Assembly (NCBI GenBank): GCA_902729315.2
Contig: LR746268.1
Location: forward strand, 3,155,501-3,219,500
Origin: Spirodela intermedia
Lineage: Eukaryota > Streptophyta > Magnoliopsida > Alismatales > Araceae
Direction of reading: 5' to 3'
Length of the DNA stretch: 64,000 bases
Positions 1 through 13,100 of the stretch are shown here, one piece after another (the first letter of the stretch is position 1; each line of letters starts with the position of its first letter). Below the pieces are notes generated by a model, which was given only the letters and a program-made list of their open reading frames with translations, was not told the DNA's origin and did no database searches. The translations under genes were made by a program, and so were the position numbers.

Positions 1-117
1 CTTCTTTTGTTTTTTCGAGAGGAGAAATCTCAGTTGAGAGGATACGTAGCTCTTAGTTTTCCGTCTTTGGCTGTGGCTGTCATCATAATGATTGTTTTTC
101 CCTCGCTTCATTTTTAG

Positions 118-3100
118 ACTGTCCGGGGACTCAGTCGGAGGCAGCAGGGAAGTCAGACGCATGTAAAGGTTGCCCCAATCAGGAGGTCTGCGCCACCGCC
201 CCCAAGGGACCAGACCCAGGTAGGCGGACCATTCCTCTGTTCACCGTTTTTGGTATTTTCGCATCAATAATTATATAAAAGCAAATTGAACTTGAGTTGA
301 GCGTCTGCTTGGGAGACGGGGAAGAAGGGTTGGATTTCGTGGCTGGTCTCATTCATAGATAGGCCTTTTGGTCTGGTTCCGTTGTTTTTTCGGGATTCTA
401 GGTTGATGTACGCCGACTTGACCTTGCTACTTATTATGCGTAACAAAAACCTGTGCGGAGAGCACATTGGTTTGGAGCTCTTATTGAAAAGTAGTTTCCT
501 TGGGCTCATATGCAGCTATTTTGTCTCTCTCTGACTTGACATATGCCACTGATGAGTGGCACAGATGTCCTGGCAGTTAATGACGAAACGCCTTGTCTGA
601 ATCCCAGTTCTTCTGGCCAGGATACTGATGGATGGATACATGATGGGCTATGGTTGGCATGGGCCTTGTCATTGCCAGAGCTGCTTCTGAGCAGTGGAGA
701 ACATCTGATTTCGTTTTTGACTTCTCATGAGGACTAAGATGGTGATGTCTCTTCAGAGATTTCTGTTCAATATTGTGTAGTAATTGAAGTTAAGTTATAG
801 AAAGGTGATGTGCTTTTTCTCAAGTGGATGAAAAATGATTAGTTGAAGGATGTTCTGCCAAGGATGGAATGACTTAGCATCTCAGGATTTCGACCGAGAG
901 AAGGTATATTTTTAGTGGCCTGAGAAATCGACATGATAGGCTGGTTGCCTATGCGTTTCTTTTTGAGTGGGGTGCTTCTGACAGCTCCTTACTACCCGTT
1001 TTATTCCATCATTTATTTAACAATATGAGCTTAGTCCGCACATAGCAGAATATTTTCTTTCCTATGGCCCGCTTGTATTGAGAATTTGTTCTCGCCAGAA
1101 ATTTAAACTATTGACATTCCGCTTTCTAAAATTTCTGCGAAGTGAATATGCTTAATTCCTTATTGATCTTCTCTCCTGGTCTTATGGCTGTAATTTGTAC
1201 CTCATTTAGATTGCACGCACCCTTTGTTACAAGCATATGGAAATTTCTAATGGTCAAATTTTTTTGGGTATCAAGACTCACAAAGTGCCCAGATAGCTTC
1301 ATGCAATGCATCTCTGAAGGATTTTGACCATCCTTCTCACAGTGCCCCAACTATTTCTTAGTTTACGTCGGCCAAAATGTTATGTTCGCGGAAATATTTG
1401 TAGCTGCATGTGGTTTCAATGTAAGGGGAAACCTCATCTTGCATTAAGTACACGGAGGCAGCTCTATGCAATGAATTCATGGTTGATTCCACTTTGTCAA
1501 TTTTATATTTAAGGTTACACATTGTTGGAATCTTTCCTCAAGTCCCTTCTGGTTCTCGCCTCTTACAATTTCTTATTTAGTGGAACTTTCATGATCTCTG
1601 CTGGGAAATTTTTCTGACATCCTCTTCACTAAGTAGTGAGGTTGGGTAGTTTCCAATGTTAAAGGTGCCATAAAACATAGTGCACAAAGCACAACTTTGG
1701 GACATTTCGATGAAAGGTCCTTACCAATGGGAAATAATGTTGAAGAAATTCGGAATTCATGTGGCCCTCTTACTATAATATACTTAGGTGAAGTGGAAGA
1801 TACACAGATCTACATGGTGAATACTAAAAGAGAATAAACCCTTAGCTGAGGCAATATCTTCTTTCTATCATGTAGAGCCATCCAACTTCCACAACATCAA
1901 AGAAAAGTTGCCTTGTCATTTTCTTTCTGTTTTTATGTAGATTCAAGCTTATTATTCATAAATTGGATTCAGTGTTGTTGCTGTTGTATACTGATTATCC
2001 GAAAAAAGAGGATAGGGAGGTTAGTGATTGGTGAAGATTGACAAAATAGACGGCTTTCTGCAATCTGTTTCCAATAATTGTCTCTCCCTGGAAATGAAAT
2101 TTTCTTCCGTGGGTAAGGCATCAATCTAAAAATAATGTACTCTGTGGGCAATCAACAGGTACTGGATGTTACAGTCGTAATTACATTGGTCATAGCAATC
2201 CGATTGTTTTCCCTGCTTAATGCTGCATCTATAAAAATAAAGTGCTGAGTAGCCAATCTGGTTGTAGCATAGATGAATTTATGATATTACCAATAAGAAT
2301 GAAACTCACGTGCTACTTCTGTTTACACTTAGTTTGCACATATCTCGTAGTGATCCAATTGTATGAAGAACTGGTCCCTTCTATGCAAACAAGTGATTAA
2401 TAATCTGAAAAATCAGGGCGTCTTTTAATATGATTGAATGCTGAATATCACATCTGCTATGGCTAAGATAGTGCCATGCTCCGAGACTGTGTCCTAATAT
2501 TTTTCCCTGCCTGGCCATTATCTGAGTAATGTAGGTTATGTCAGTATCTCTGACTACCTGACTCCTGTGTTTCCTAGGATAATTTTTTCTTCCCCTCCTT
2601 TTCTGGGGAACTATTGCCGTCTATAAATACACTTCTTTTTCTTAACCTCTTATTGGGTTGCGTCATGATCCACGTCTTTTTACCCTTCATTTTTCTCCTT
2701 TTCCATTTACCACTTCTCCACCTGCCGACATTACACTCCACAACCCAGCTCGTGCTTCCACCCTCCCCATGTTCCTTTTGTTTTTCCTTTTCTTTATTTC
2801 CCTTCCTCCCGTCAACATAAACTATCTATCACTGTAAAAACATGACAACCATCACTACACAAAATTCCATGTTAGGATGACCACCAGATACAATCGTGTT
2901 TTACTCCAGAGAGGAGTTTAGACAACAAATAAATGAAAGGACAAAAAAGACAGATTGACCTCATCATTGCTCAGTCCATTGGAAGCAATCGAGAGATGGA
3001 TGACTCAGTTAACGTGCCAAGGTTGGGAGACGGAGGGTTCTCCTAACCAAAACAGAATATCCTGGTTGGTTTCCACCATCCAGCCATGTGTGCTGTAACT

Positions 3101-5236
3101 TCTCACGTCCTCATCAGCCTTACTTAGTGATCAAGCCTGCCACCAAGCACCTACAGATGTATCTCGCATAACTCATCAGGTCGCCCCATGATGGTAAATT
3201 GATTGAAGGATTAGCATTAAAGTAGCAGAAGTATCTGCTTCATGCCAGTAAATGGCCACACAGGACTTCATGCCAGAGTATGAGCTGAATACGGTTTCAT
3301 CTAAGGAAAGAAAATAGAGAAGTATCACACTTCCAGACTTTTCTTTCATTGAACCATGCATGATTCGACCATTTTTGGTCTTCTCGTCTATCATAAAAAT
3401 CATTCGATTTATTTCCAATTTCGGCTGGGATTTTCTATTTTGATCAACAGTGGGCCATTCTGACCAGTTCACCGCCTGAAATTCTGTCAGCCATGTTTGC
3501 CACCATCTGCTGCTTCATTGCATTTTCTAGTTTCTTATTCTTTTTGTCATTCTTTTTTTTTCCCAACCTCCAGCTTAAAGTGAAAGTTCTTGTTTACCGG
3601 GCGTTTCTGGTAGTATCGTATGGTTCTCTCCATATGTCCTTTTATCATCGTTTCTAGTCCTGTCCACAGGATCAAGAACTGGCCATTCTTACAGAGTTTG
3701 CGTGGTCAGGGGGGTCGGCTTTTCTGCTGGATAGCATATTTCTTGCTTTAGGATAAGTGGAGATATGTCTTTGTAGTCGAAGGTTTTCTGGATCTTTGAG
3801 CTTGTTGAAGTGACCATTCTTATACGAAGACAGGATTTTACTGTTGCTTTCGTAACTTTGATCAAGTGCCATAAAAAGATGCCTCAACAAAATAAATGTA
3901 TGTCGTGATAATTAGGGGGATGAGACCCTGTTAATACTGGGTGATGCCCTTTTAAAATTCCATTTGACAAAGCCCATTTGAAAGTTCTCCACGTGGAACA
4001 TGTCTCATGCCTCTAGGATGAGGCTCATTTGATAAATTTCTTTGGTGGATGAAGCAGTTTTAAGAGTCCACAGGCTGAGGATCACGCTTGAGCTTGCCCA
4101 CAGGCTGATGTATGGGGCGAGGAGGCCCACTTAAACGTGTTTTATGATGTTTTACTGCCTCTGTTTTCTGTTTCTTCTCTGCGCGCACCATTGATTCCAC
4201 TTCTTCCTTTCATTGGCGAAACAAAAATCTGTCTCTCCGAGCATCGCTCTTCGGTCTTATCTCTTATTTACGTAGAAACATTGCGGATCACAGACGAACG
4301 AGCTTCCACCTCAATGTGTTCTCCCTTCTTGCAGACCTGGTGGCGATAGCGGAGCGGATGGCGACCGTGAAGCACAAGATCCTGGTTCTGTCAGGGAAAG
4401 GTGGGGTGGGGAAGAGCACGTTCTCCGCGCAGCTGTCCTTCGCGCTAGCGGGGATGGGGCTGCAGGTGGGGCTGCTGGACATCGACATCTGCGGGCCGAG
4501 TATCCCCAAGATGCTGGGGCTGGAGGGACAGGACATCCACCAGAGCAGCCTCGGTTGGTCTCCCATCTACCTGGAGTCCAACCTCGGGGTGATGTCCGTG
4601 GGGTTCATGCTGCCGCACCCGGACGAGGCCGTCATCTGGCGGGGCCCCCGCAAGAACGGGCTGATCAAGCAGTTCCTCAAGGACGTAGACTGGGGGGAGC
4701 TCGACTACCTGGTGGTGGACGCCCCCCCGGGCACCTCCGACGAGCACATCTCCATCGCCCAGTACCTGCTCGCCACTGGCGTCGATGGCGCCGTCGTCGT
4801 CACCACCCCACAGGAGGTCGCCCTCGCCGACGTGCGCAAGGAGATCAGCTTCTGCAGGAAGGTAGGCATACGGGTGCTCGGCGTGGTCGAGAACATGAGC
4901 GGCCTCCGGCAGCCCCTCGCCGGCTTCAGGTTCGTGCGGCCCGGCGACGGGGCCGACGTCACCGACTGGGCCATGGACTACATCCGGGAGAGGGCCCCCG
5001 AGCTGCTGGCCTTGGAGGGGTGCGCGGAGGTCTTCGCCGCCAGCCGCGGCGGCGCGCTGGGGATGTGCCGGGACATGCACGTGCCCTTTCTGGGGAAGGT
5101 CCCGCTGGACCCGCAGCTCTGCAGGGCCGCCGAGGAGGGCCGCTCCTGCTTCGAGGACCAGCGGTGCGCCGCCAGCGCCCCTGCGATCAGAGAAATAGTG
5201 GAGAAGCTGCTCGCCGCCGGCGATGCAACCCAGTAA
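118..5236 (+). CDS. NBP35: NBP35, cytosolic Fe-S cluster assembly P-loop ATPase (5' partial)
   Basis: Scaffold ATPase of the cytosolic iron-sulfur assembly pathway (Mrp/NBP35 family). Two exons are visible: 118..219, entered after an AG at 116-117 and left at a GT at 220, and 4335..5236, entered after gcag at 4331-4334. Phases agree: the first exon ends with one base (g) and the second supplies 'ac' to make Asp. The short exon carries the N-terminal ferredoxin-like ligand set C-x13-C-x2-C-x5-C (CPGTQSE...[12 protein letters not shown]). The long exon begins DLVAIAERM and carries the deviant Walker [10 protein letters not shown], the switch [12 protein letters not shown] and [10 protein letters not shown]. 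The start codon lies in an exon left of the window. The usual C-terminal CPxC ligand motif is replaced by [11 protein letters not shown], as in plant NBP35. The last exon is very GC-rich and ends at taa. The intron of about 4.1 kb is AT-rich and I see no gene in it. Identification is secure from near-continuous similarity to plant NBP35. Confidence 0.95.
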
Positions 5237-5487
5237 CCAAAGGCGTTACGCACCTTCTGTCGTCACGTCTTTTGTTCGATCCCTTGTCTCTTCATCTTCA
5301 GTTTGTTTAAACTTTGCCACTTATAGTTACGTCACACCAGCTATTCATTCAGACATCCATGTGTTTAGAGGGAGGGATATTTATATAAAGCGAGGGAGAG
5401 AGGGAGAAAGGGATGCGATGAACAGCAAACACAGACGATGGTCAGATCAACCGGGGAAGAGGTCGTAGAGAGAGAAGAGAGCAGACT
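5237..5487. other. NBP35 downstream region
   Basis: 3' untranslated and intergenic sequence following the NBP35 stop codon. Purine-rich (gggaga/gagagg) near 5370-5480. Nothing else is recognised. Confidence 0.5.
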
Positions 5488-5700
5488 TCATCGGGGGGAG
5501 GGAGGAGAGCAAACGACACATGCTAGGAGGAAGATGGCGGAGGTAACACCGTTCTCCTCGCCGTAGCAGCTCTTCTTGAACTTGGCGGCCACCGCCTTGC
5601 CGCGCTGCAGCCTCGCCACCTCCCTCCTCGGTTCCCTTTCCTTCGCCTTGGCCGTCGATCCCCCCCTGTTCGGGGTCGACTCTTCTCCCTTCTGCACCAT
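5488..5700 (-). CDS. Possible small protein with hydrophobic C-terminus
   Basis: A GC-rich minus-strand open frame. From the ATG at 5700 it encodes 70 residues: a charged, Lys/Arg-rich first half (KAKEREPRREVARLQRGK) followed by a short hydrophobic C-terminus (NGVTSAIFLLACVVC) and stop. The frame is open further up, to an ATG at 5760 (90 residues). I prefer 5700 because a TATA-like element (tataagg on the minus strand, about 5787-5793) would place transcription start near 5760. A (GA)n tract at 5814-5859 lies just upstream, as (CT)n on the sense strand, the same arrangement as at the P450 gene in this window. I do not recognise the family. Two other minus frames overlap here, so coding status is not proven. 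Confidence 0.4.
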   Translation of the reverse strand: MVQKGEESTPNRGGSTAKAKEREPRREVARLQRGKAVAAKFKKSCYGEENGVTSAIFLLACVVCSPPSPR

Positions 5701-5813
5701 CTCCCCCCACCACCCAGAGCACCCCTCAACTCTCTGAAGCCGGCCGTTTCCCAACTCCACTTCTAAAGCAAGCCTGGCCTCTTCTCCTTATACACGAGCC
5801 TTGGATGCATGAG

Positions 5814-5822
5814 CGAGAGAGA

Positions 5823-5859
<37 letters not shown>
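5814..5859. repeat. (GA)n microsatellite
   Basis: About 46 bp of GA repeats with one interruption, upstream of the small minus-strand ORF. Confidence 0.95.
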
Positions 5860-5862
<3 letters not shown>

Positions 5863-6362
5863 GAGAGGATGCATTATTTTGCAAGAGACCACGTGACTTT
5901 CATGCCAGCCATCTCGCATCAAGTGAACTCACGACCTTGGACAGGAACATGTGGTCTTCTCTTGGTTTGCCGAATCAACGACGCCGTTGAGAGCGGATGT
6001 GGACCATTCTAGAGCCTCTGCAGACAAGATAGCCCCCAAGCACTCTTCTCGCCAGTCTCACCACGTTCCCCCACCCGTTTCCCCCTCCTCTCTCTCTCTC
6101 TCTCTCACCTCTATCATTGGTTATGGGCATTTATGGGGATGGATGCATGTTGAGAGTGAACGGGAGGGGAGGGGCGGGTGTCCTCTCAGGGTTTGCAGCA
6201 TGTGAAGAGGAAAACAAGTGGGGTTGGAGGTTATGGAACGACAGTTGAGGGACTCTCTGGAGATGGGGTTGACAGGAGACTCTTTTGTGAGGGAGTGAGG
6301 TAGGGGCCCTCACCTTCTAGTCGCTTGCGTAGCAGGAGAAGATAAGAGGAACGGAATGCACG

Positions 6363-6417
<55 letters not shown>

Positions 6418-7760
6418 AGCTGGTAGTTCGATGGATCCTATGATATGTTTAAGGCCTTGTTGAACATATTTCAGCCTGCATATAGATTAAGTGTTAGTTT
6501 ATCCTATGACATTTTCCTCCCGCTTTCTCATCCTTCATTGCTATTCGGAAGGAAATGACACCAGTATGCCAAAAATAAATAGTTGACACAAGCCCTTTCT
6601 AGAAATAAAACTGATAGGCCTATAGCTTTAAATATGAGAGTTGGCCTAGAGGCAGCATCTGCATTGCTTGATGTCCTTTAGGGGTGATTTCTAAATTTAA
6701 GTTTTTAAAGAATGGTAAATTCAAAAAATCTTTTGATGGTAGAAAATTTAAGTTAATTCATAATCTCCAGAAAAAACATCTCTTAATTTTTGGAACCTCG
6801 AATAAGTTTAACATTGGCCAAAGCATGCAAGCACAAGTCATTTTATGTTGTAGGATAACATCGTACATTAGAGTCAATATTTCAATATATTCTAAGTTTC
6901 CATTGTGGGATAGAATGCATTATATTGGATAATATTTCAGCGTATGAGAAGTTTTCATGTTGAAGTTGCATAATATACAATAACATTTAAGTATATCAAG
7001 TTCACGTTGTGAAATAATGTAGTACACTAGTATTAATATTTTAATATATCAAGTTTACATCATGGAACAATGTGATGTAACAACCTTAATGTCAATATAT
7101 AAGAAGTATGTAAAAATAGTGGATTATATTAAGGTTGATATTCGAATACAAGAAAATTAGTGTAATAAGCATATCAAACTCAAGAGTAGATTGTAGTTAA
7201 TTACATACATAAAAAATACTATGTTAGCATATGAAGTGTATGTTGTGAAGAAACACAATACCATGATGTTAATATTCTTTGCTTTTGTGGTATTTATATT
7301 TTTTATGTTTATAAAATACTTATAAGGTTAGTATAGTAACTTAGCTAAAATTATGTTAAAAGTTATTATCGTAACATATCCCTTAGAAAACATGAAATTT
7401 ACTTGGGGATTGATTCTATGACTTAGTCACTTTACACAAGTTTTATACATACAAGAAATACATAATGCAAGGATAAATAATAACTTCACATTTTATGATC
7501 AAATGCCTAACATGCAGACCCTATTTGGGCTTGAAAGTTTTTATGGATTACTTTCTGGTAGTAAGTGTGTGGAATCATTTGGGATGAGAATTTACCAAGT
7601 AAATATAAGAGTGGATCTACTCATCAATAATTTTTTTCTCTTCACCAACTTAGAAAGCTTGTTGACTCACATAATTGTTGGCCCCAAGGTGGGCTAGATA
7701 GAATACAATGGGGTGAAGTAATTATTTTTTTTAAAAAAATCACTTTTACGTGTTTTAGGT
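5860..7760. repeat. Spacer with GA/CT microsatellites
   Basis: No gene recognised. Contains (CT)n at 6088-6107 and a pure (GA)n tract of about 45 bp at 6367-6411. From about 6420 the composition changes abruptly to strongly AT-rich, low-complexity sequence that looks like old transposon debris. Open frames here are short and unconvincing. Confidence 0.7.
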
Positions 7761-7764
7761 TGCT

Positions 7765-8740
7765 TCTTTGAAATATATATTAAGTTGATCAACACATACT
7801 TGACACAATTAAAGTGGGTCCACACATACTAGCTTGAGTCAACATAGTAAGTAGGAAAATGAAACAAAGTCCTAAATATTTAGTGGTTTGGCCTTCCCTA
7901 GTTTACATCTACTTATCAAGGGTTCCTACCCATGAGTTTTCGCCCCTTATTTTCTACAGTATTGATTAGAGAACCATAACTGGAATTCACATAAGTAAAT
8001 TATTTTACATGAAATATTTCATGGGTCTATATTTGTGCACAAGACATTGAGCCGCTAGCTTACCTTTTCTCCTTTGTTACAAGCATTTCTTAGCGTGACT
8101 TCACATATAAATATTAATACTCAAATTGTAAACTGATTTTGATGCTCAAGAGATGAACTTCATTGATTTTGAGAATGTTTGGATGCTTGAGGAAGCTTGT
8201 GGCAAAGTTAGTCTTGCAATCAATCTTCAATTGTAGATTTTGAAATAAGTGGTAACATTTGATTTATCATTTATGTTCTAGTTGAAAACTCTTGCAATTT
8301 ACTATTTATAGAACCTAAAAACTTAACAAGCAAAGTATAAATCTCTAAAATTTGATTGGTCAAATATTGTTCAGATTCAACACTTGAGCCTACCTATCAA
8401 ATAGTCTATGAGGTTAGATTTATAATTTGACCACTTTGACCAAGTTATGTTGCATATGTTAGGATGTCTTTTTGTTGATCTTTCAACATGTGAAGATACA
8501 TTGCAATTGTTAGAGGTGTTCTAGCACATATAAAATATTATGACATGTTAGATTTTCTTGAGAAAATCTTCTTTTCTGTCTTGAGATTTAGTTTGCCTTT
8601 TTTGAGTTGACACACTTTCTCTTTCTTTAGTTTTAGATTGGTCAACACATTTTTTCTATCTCCTTAATTATTGAATAAAGACACATTTTCTCTCCTTAGT
8701 TCTTCTTTCTATAATCTTTTTCTTTTTTTCTTTTTCTGTT
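7765..8740 (+). repeat. Decayed LTR-like dispersed repeat, copy A
   Basis: Similar in the same order and orientation to 23255-24260. The best anchor is gtggtttggccttccctag at 7883-7901 against gtgatttggccttccttaa at 23353-23371, followed in both by a cttatcaaggg/cttaccaaggg block, a 'gatgcttgag/gaatgcttct' block and a 'gttgac...ctcttt...tttag' block. The 'tggtttggcc...cctac' style sequence is common in LTRs of plant Ty1/copia elements, so an LTR remnant is inferred. No terminal boundary or target duplication could be fixed. Confidence 0.5.
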
Positions 8741-11700
8741 TTTCTTTTCATGTATGTCTTTGATGATAAATATTTTCTTTGTATAATAGCTGAAAAATGT
8801 ATTATAGCAAAAATTAGACTAGAACTAATAAGTTTGATCTTTGTCCATGCATTTGTATAGAAATAACATGTTTATAATTTTTTATTTTATGATTACTAGT
8901 CAATTAAAAAATCTTTATAACAACACTAGGATTAAAAGATTCAATCCAAATATCAATTGAAAAAATGAGTTGCTTGATCTAATAATAACTAACTTAAATT
9001 GAAGAAAGTTTATATAAGAGTAAAATAGTAGTTTCATTTTACAAAAAAGTTCAATTATCCTTCTAACCCTTAATGTCACTCTATCTTGCAAAAACTTCTC
9101 ATAACTTTTGAGCTGTTTTTTCCTCTATTTTTTTTTAATTATTGTTTTTCATCATATGAATTGAGCTGGCTTAGATTCAATTCATATCAAGGGACACATT
9201 AACTCAAGTCAAAATAACAATAAGATAATTTATTATAAGACCCCAAAACTAGATATTAAAGTGTGCTAAAGTTATTGGAGTAATCACTTTTTACCATTAA
9301 AATGAAAAAAATCAAAGAAAAACCATCTCTATACAGATTTACACCCCCCCTCCCTTAAACACATGACAAGTGGGAAAAATATCCCAAAAACTCTATTGCA
9401 TGTTGTCTCTGAAGTAATAAGTGGCTCCACTAGAAAGTATGCTTCCTCACCCTCAAGTCAAAGAATTCATACAACTCAAAGCTGTGTGTTGAATTTGGGA
9501 GAGTATTTATTTGTTCTTTTCTTATATTTGAGTAATAACACTTTGGTTGATCTAGAGTTGTGAATTAAGAACAGGTTAGCTGGATGTTACTTTGGGTGGC
9601 TCTTAGGATTGTAAATCTATAAGAAGCATTTTGGAAAACCACCAATGGTCAGATGCATAAATTCTAGTGTGAGACTAACAAAAATATTATTGTTCAGCCT
9701 ATGTACTAACTAAGTTAATGGAACATAAGGATCTGATTCTCAACAAGTAGCCAAGTGGATTGAATTGCTACATTTTTAAATTCCACCTATTGTTAAAAAA
9801 CCAAAATTAGGAGAACCAAATTTGTAACAACTGAAGAAGTAAAAGATGTGCACAATGTGTCATGATATGAAAGTGTAGGATTTTTACTTACATATGAGAT
9901 TGGAACAAGTACATGTCCTAAATTATCTTAAAGATTACCAAGGAAGTTTCTTGATGTTAAAGGGGAAGACTATTCTAGTACTTCTAGCAGAAGTGAGGAT
10001 GAAAATGTTGATAAGCAAAAATCAGGTGATTCCTCAACCAAAAAAACCAAAAATCCTTGATAATAAATTTTCTAAATTTCTATCTTCTAAACTCGACCTA
10101 GTCATATATGAAGCGATGTGTTTTGAATATAAGAAGACAAGGCCTCCACTCTCCAACAACTGTGTCCTTTGGTTCCATTAAATCCTTCATGCTTACAGGC
10201 TGACGTCTAGTCCCAACAACACACTATATTTTACATCTCCAGTCAACTTAGGATTTTTCAAAAATCTCCCCTTAGATTCCTGGCTCTAGATAGCCTAAAC
10301 TAACGGAGAAGTTCCCACATCAAGATTCTAAGGTGACCCAACCTCTCAATAGTTTAATATGAATAATATAGACCGAATGTAATCGATGAGGATGATTTCT
10401 TTGAAGGCACACAATCAAAAGATGAAGGAATACTTTGATCAATTGGATGCAGGGTTGATGTGAATGACAGCACGTTAAATGGATCAGGAGATCTCCCTTT
10501 TTCTTTGTCGCAAGCGATATTAGAGGGCTAGGGTGAGAAATTTGTTGATACAGAAGCGTGGAGAAGAGACGAGCACTGTAAACTTGTTCGATCAGTTTTC
10601 TCTTCCTCATGCTCCTCCTTGTTTCCCCTTTTTCTGCAATCGACTGTTGCTCAATAAAGACAGATTAGAAAATAAGGCGTATCAAAGATGAATCTCCACA
10701 AGAAGATGTGGCGTGGCTGATCGCCTGTTGATTTCTCTCCTCTTCGCGATCAGCAGGCACAAACACAATCACGTTCCCACATTCTCCTCATCTCTTTTTC
10801 TTTTCCTTTGCCTTTTCCTTTTCCTTTCTTCACGAGGTAGATCGAGGGATGCTTGGTGGATAATCATGGACGGATTCTCGCGGGATTCTCTTCCTTTGTA
10901 GGTTCCATCTGAGGATGAATAATGCTGGAAGAATAGATCGATAAAGTAGCTTTGGTCTTCTTCTTCTTCTTCTTTGCCGTCGGTTGTTAGAGAGAGAAAT
11001 CGTGAGAGGGTTTTGGGGCAATGGCCCCTCATTATCCCCCCTTTTTTGTCTAAATGGGCCAGAGATGGACCATATATAATAGAACAGGCCCAGGCCCGTT
11101 TTTGTTTGTTTCGGATCCAAAGTGGGAAATCGGATGGATAGATCCATTTACACAATCTTTAAGGATCTGAGGTTAAAGGCCCATTTCAAGATCCAATCCA
11201 GCTTCATTCAGATACGATTCAAAAACGCATTTAACATATTCCTTAGAATCATTCCCGTTGATAGATTTACTACTCTTGGACTAATCTGAAATAGATCCAT
11301 ATAAAATGTAGGAGCATTTCACACGGTTTAGTAGATAACAATTAAATGTAGACACTAGATTTCCATCTCATCAATCTTAATACAAATGGAAATGTCTTAG
11401 ATACCCTTCTTGTGTGATGGTCATTGTCAAAGGTCATAGAACTCTAAGTCATCACAACTATGGTATATGTAACGAAATGAAAGTTCTTTATTTGTTATAT
11501 GTGAGTTAATGTTGGCATGACACGTAATGCAACTTAATGAAATAGGCTGAACCTTATGAAAACTATGAGAAATTAAAAGTACAAGAGAAGAAAGATCTAT
11601 GAAGTAAATAAGGATCAAGATATTGACTTCAAGTTGAATCTTTATTAATAGCAAGTCAATTCTTTCATTTCTTGGTCAATAGACCATTGAGGTAGTTTTG

Positions 11701-12751
11701 AAATCTACAAATATTGAGTTGAATTTTTTCACCTTTAAATCATTTGAATCATAATCATCATGGAGTTGTGCTAGTTTTCACTTAGATGTTTCTAGAATCA
11801 TAAATCTATAAATGGCGAGGTAATAATAGATTTCTAGTGTTTAGTTCACTAGAGCCATGAATATAGACATGTAAAGAAATTTGAGTTACTAAAGCCATGA
11901 ATCCTGTAGCTGATGATTATGAATAAAATCCTATGTTATTTATGAATACTTTCAAAGAGTGGAGTAGGCTAATAGAGCTAAACCACTATAAATTATGCAT
12001 CTCTCATTGATCATCTCAACCATCCTTTATGAATATACTCTCTAGGGTTGTACAGTTGCTCATCAACTACCTTGAAGCTATCCTTATTTTATCCTATCAT
12101 TTCAAGAGGACTGATTCACTCCCCCCTTCTTGTTCCTTTTATGATCACATTGATGGAATTATATAAGAATCTGACATAAAGAGAGAAAAGACATGAATTT
12201 CTATCACTTAAAGAAGTTTTTAAAACCTATTTTATCTTTAAAAAGGGATTTAAATTTAAGAAGTAACCACTTCCAACACTAATTAATCTAAATAGGTTAT
12301 TTCAATTTAAGAAATAACCTAGCTATAAAAAAAAATCATATCAAAGACAAAAAGTCAGCTCCCAATAGATGTGTGATTTTTTTAAGAAGTCCACCCTTAC
12401 TTTAATAGGGTTATTAAACTCTTCTTCTTTCTAGGATTCCTTGTATTTTACAAATAAGAGTTAATTTTTTATTGTTTTCTATTGACTCCAAAAATTACCA
12501 ATCAGATTTTAAGAGGAAAGATCAAAGGAAGGGGGTACCTCTCCTCAGTTCATTCTCACTTGTTTACTGCCTTGTGGATTTGAGATTCTTGTCTATCTTT
12601 TGATTTTACTATTTTTGGATGTTTCCTCACAAAGAGAAAAATGAATATGCTGGATAGAGTGTCATGCAATATGGAAGAGAAATTATTCTCTATTAATTAG
12701 TAGATGTGGCAAAGAAAGAAAGAAGAGTAGTACAAGAGAGGATGCAGCAAT

Positions 12752-12782
<31 letters not shown>

Positions 12783-13100
12783 CATTGTTTGCTTGCAAAT
12801 GACATTTAAACAAATTTTAAGAGTTCAATTCATTAACTCATTCTAACCATGAGAGTTAGCCACAACAATAAATCATGAGTAAATCACTGGACAATCTACT
12901 TTGGAAAAAGTCAATTAGCCTCTCCAAAAAAAAATGTGTTCAATGGGGGATAACCCTTCATATATTCTCCTTAGATTAAAACTATTTTCTCCAAATTAGG
13001 GAAAACATATTAATTTATATGCACTTATTGAATGCCCTATTGGTCACGTCGTCTTGAATGGCCTAGCCTACCTTACACATTCAATACTAGCTGCTCCCTT
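8741..13100. other. AT-rich spacer, probable transposon debris
   Basis: No gene recognised. 9360-10190 holds short open frames (for example 9894-10181, +) without a recognisable domain. 10640-11150 is less AT-rich and includes a CTT trinucleotide run near 10955-10973. A (GA)n tract of about 30 bp is at 12753-12782. The remainder is low-complexity AT-rich sequence. Confidence 0.6.

Noticed and set aside
4445-5310. Long open frames on both strands overlapping the NBP35 exon
   Set aside because: They are GC-rich shadows of the NBP35 exon; only the 4335-5236 frame matches a conserved protein.
10769-11155. 128-codon Lys/Arg-rich minus frame
   Set aside because: The basic repeats come from a pyrimidine-rich low-complexity stretch (CTT and TTTTCC runs); no domain.
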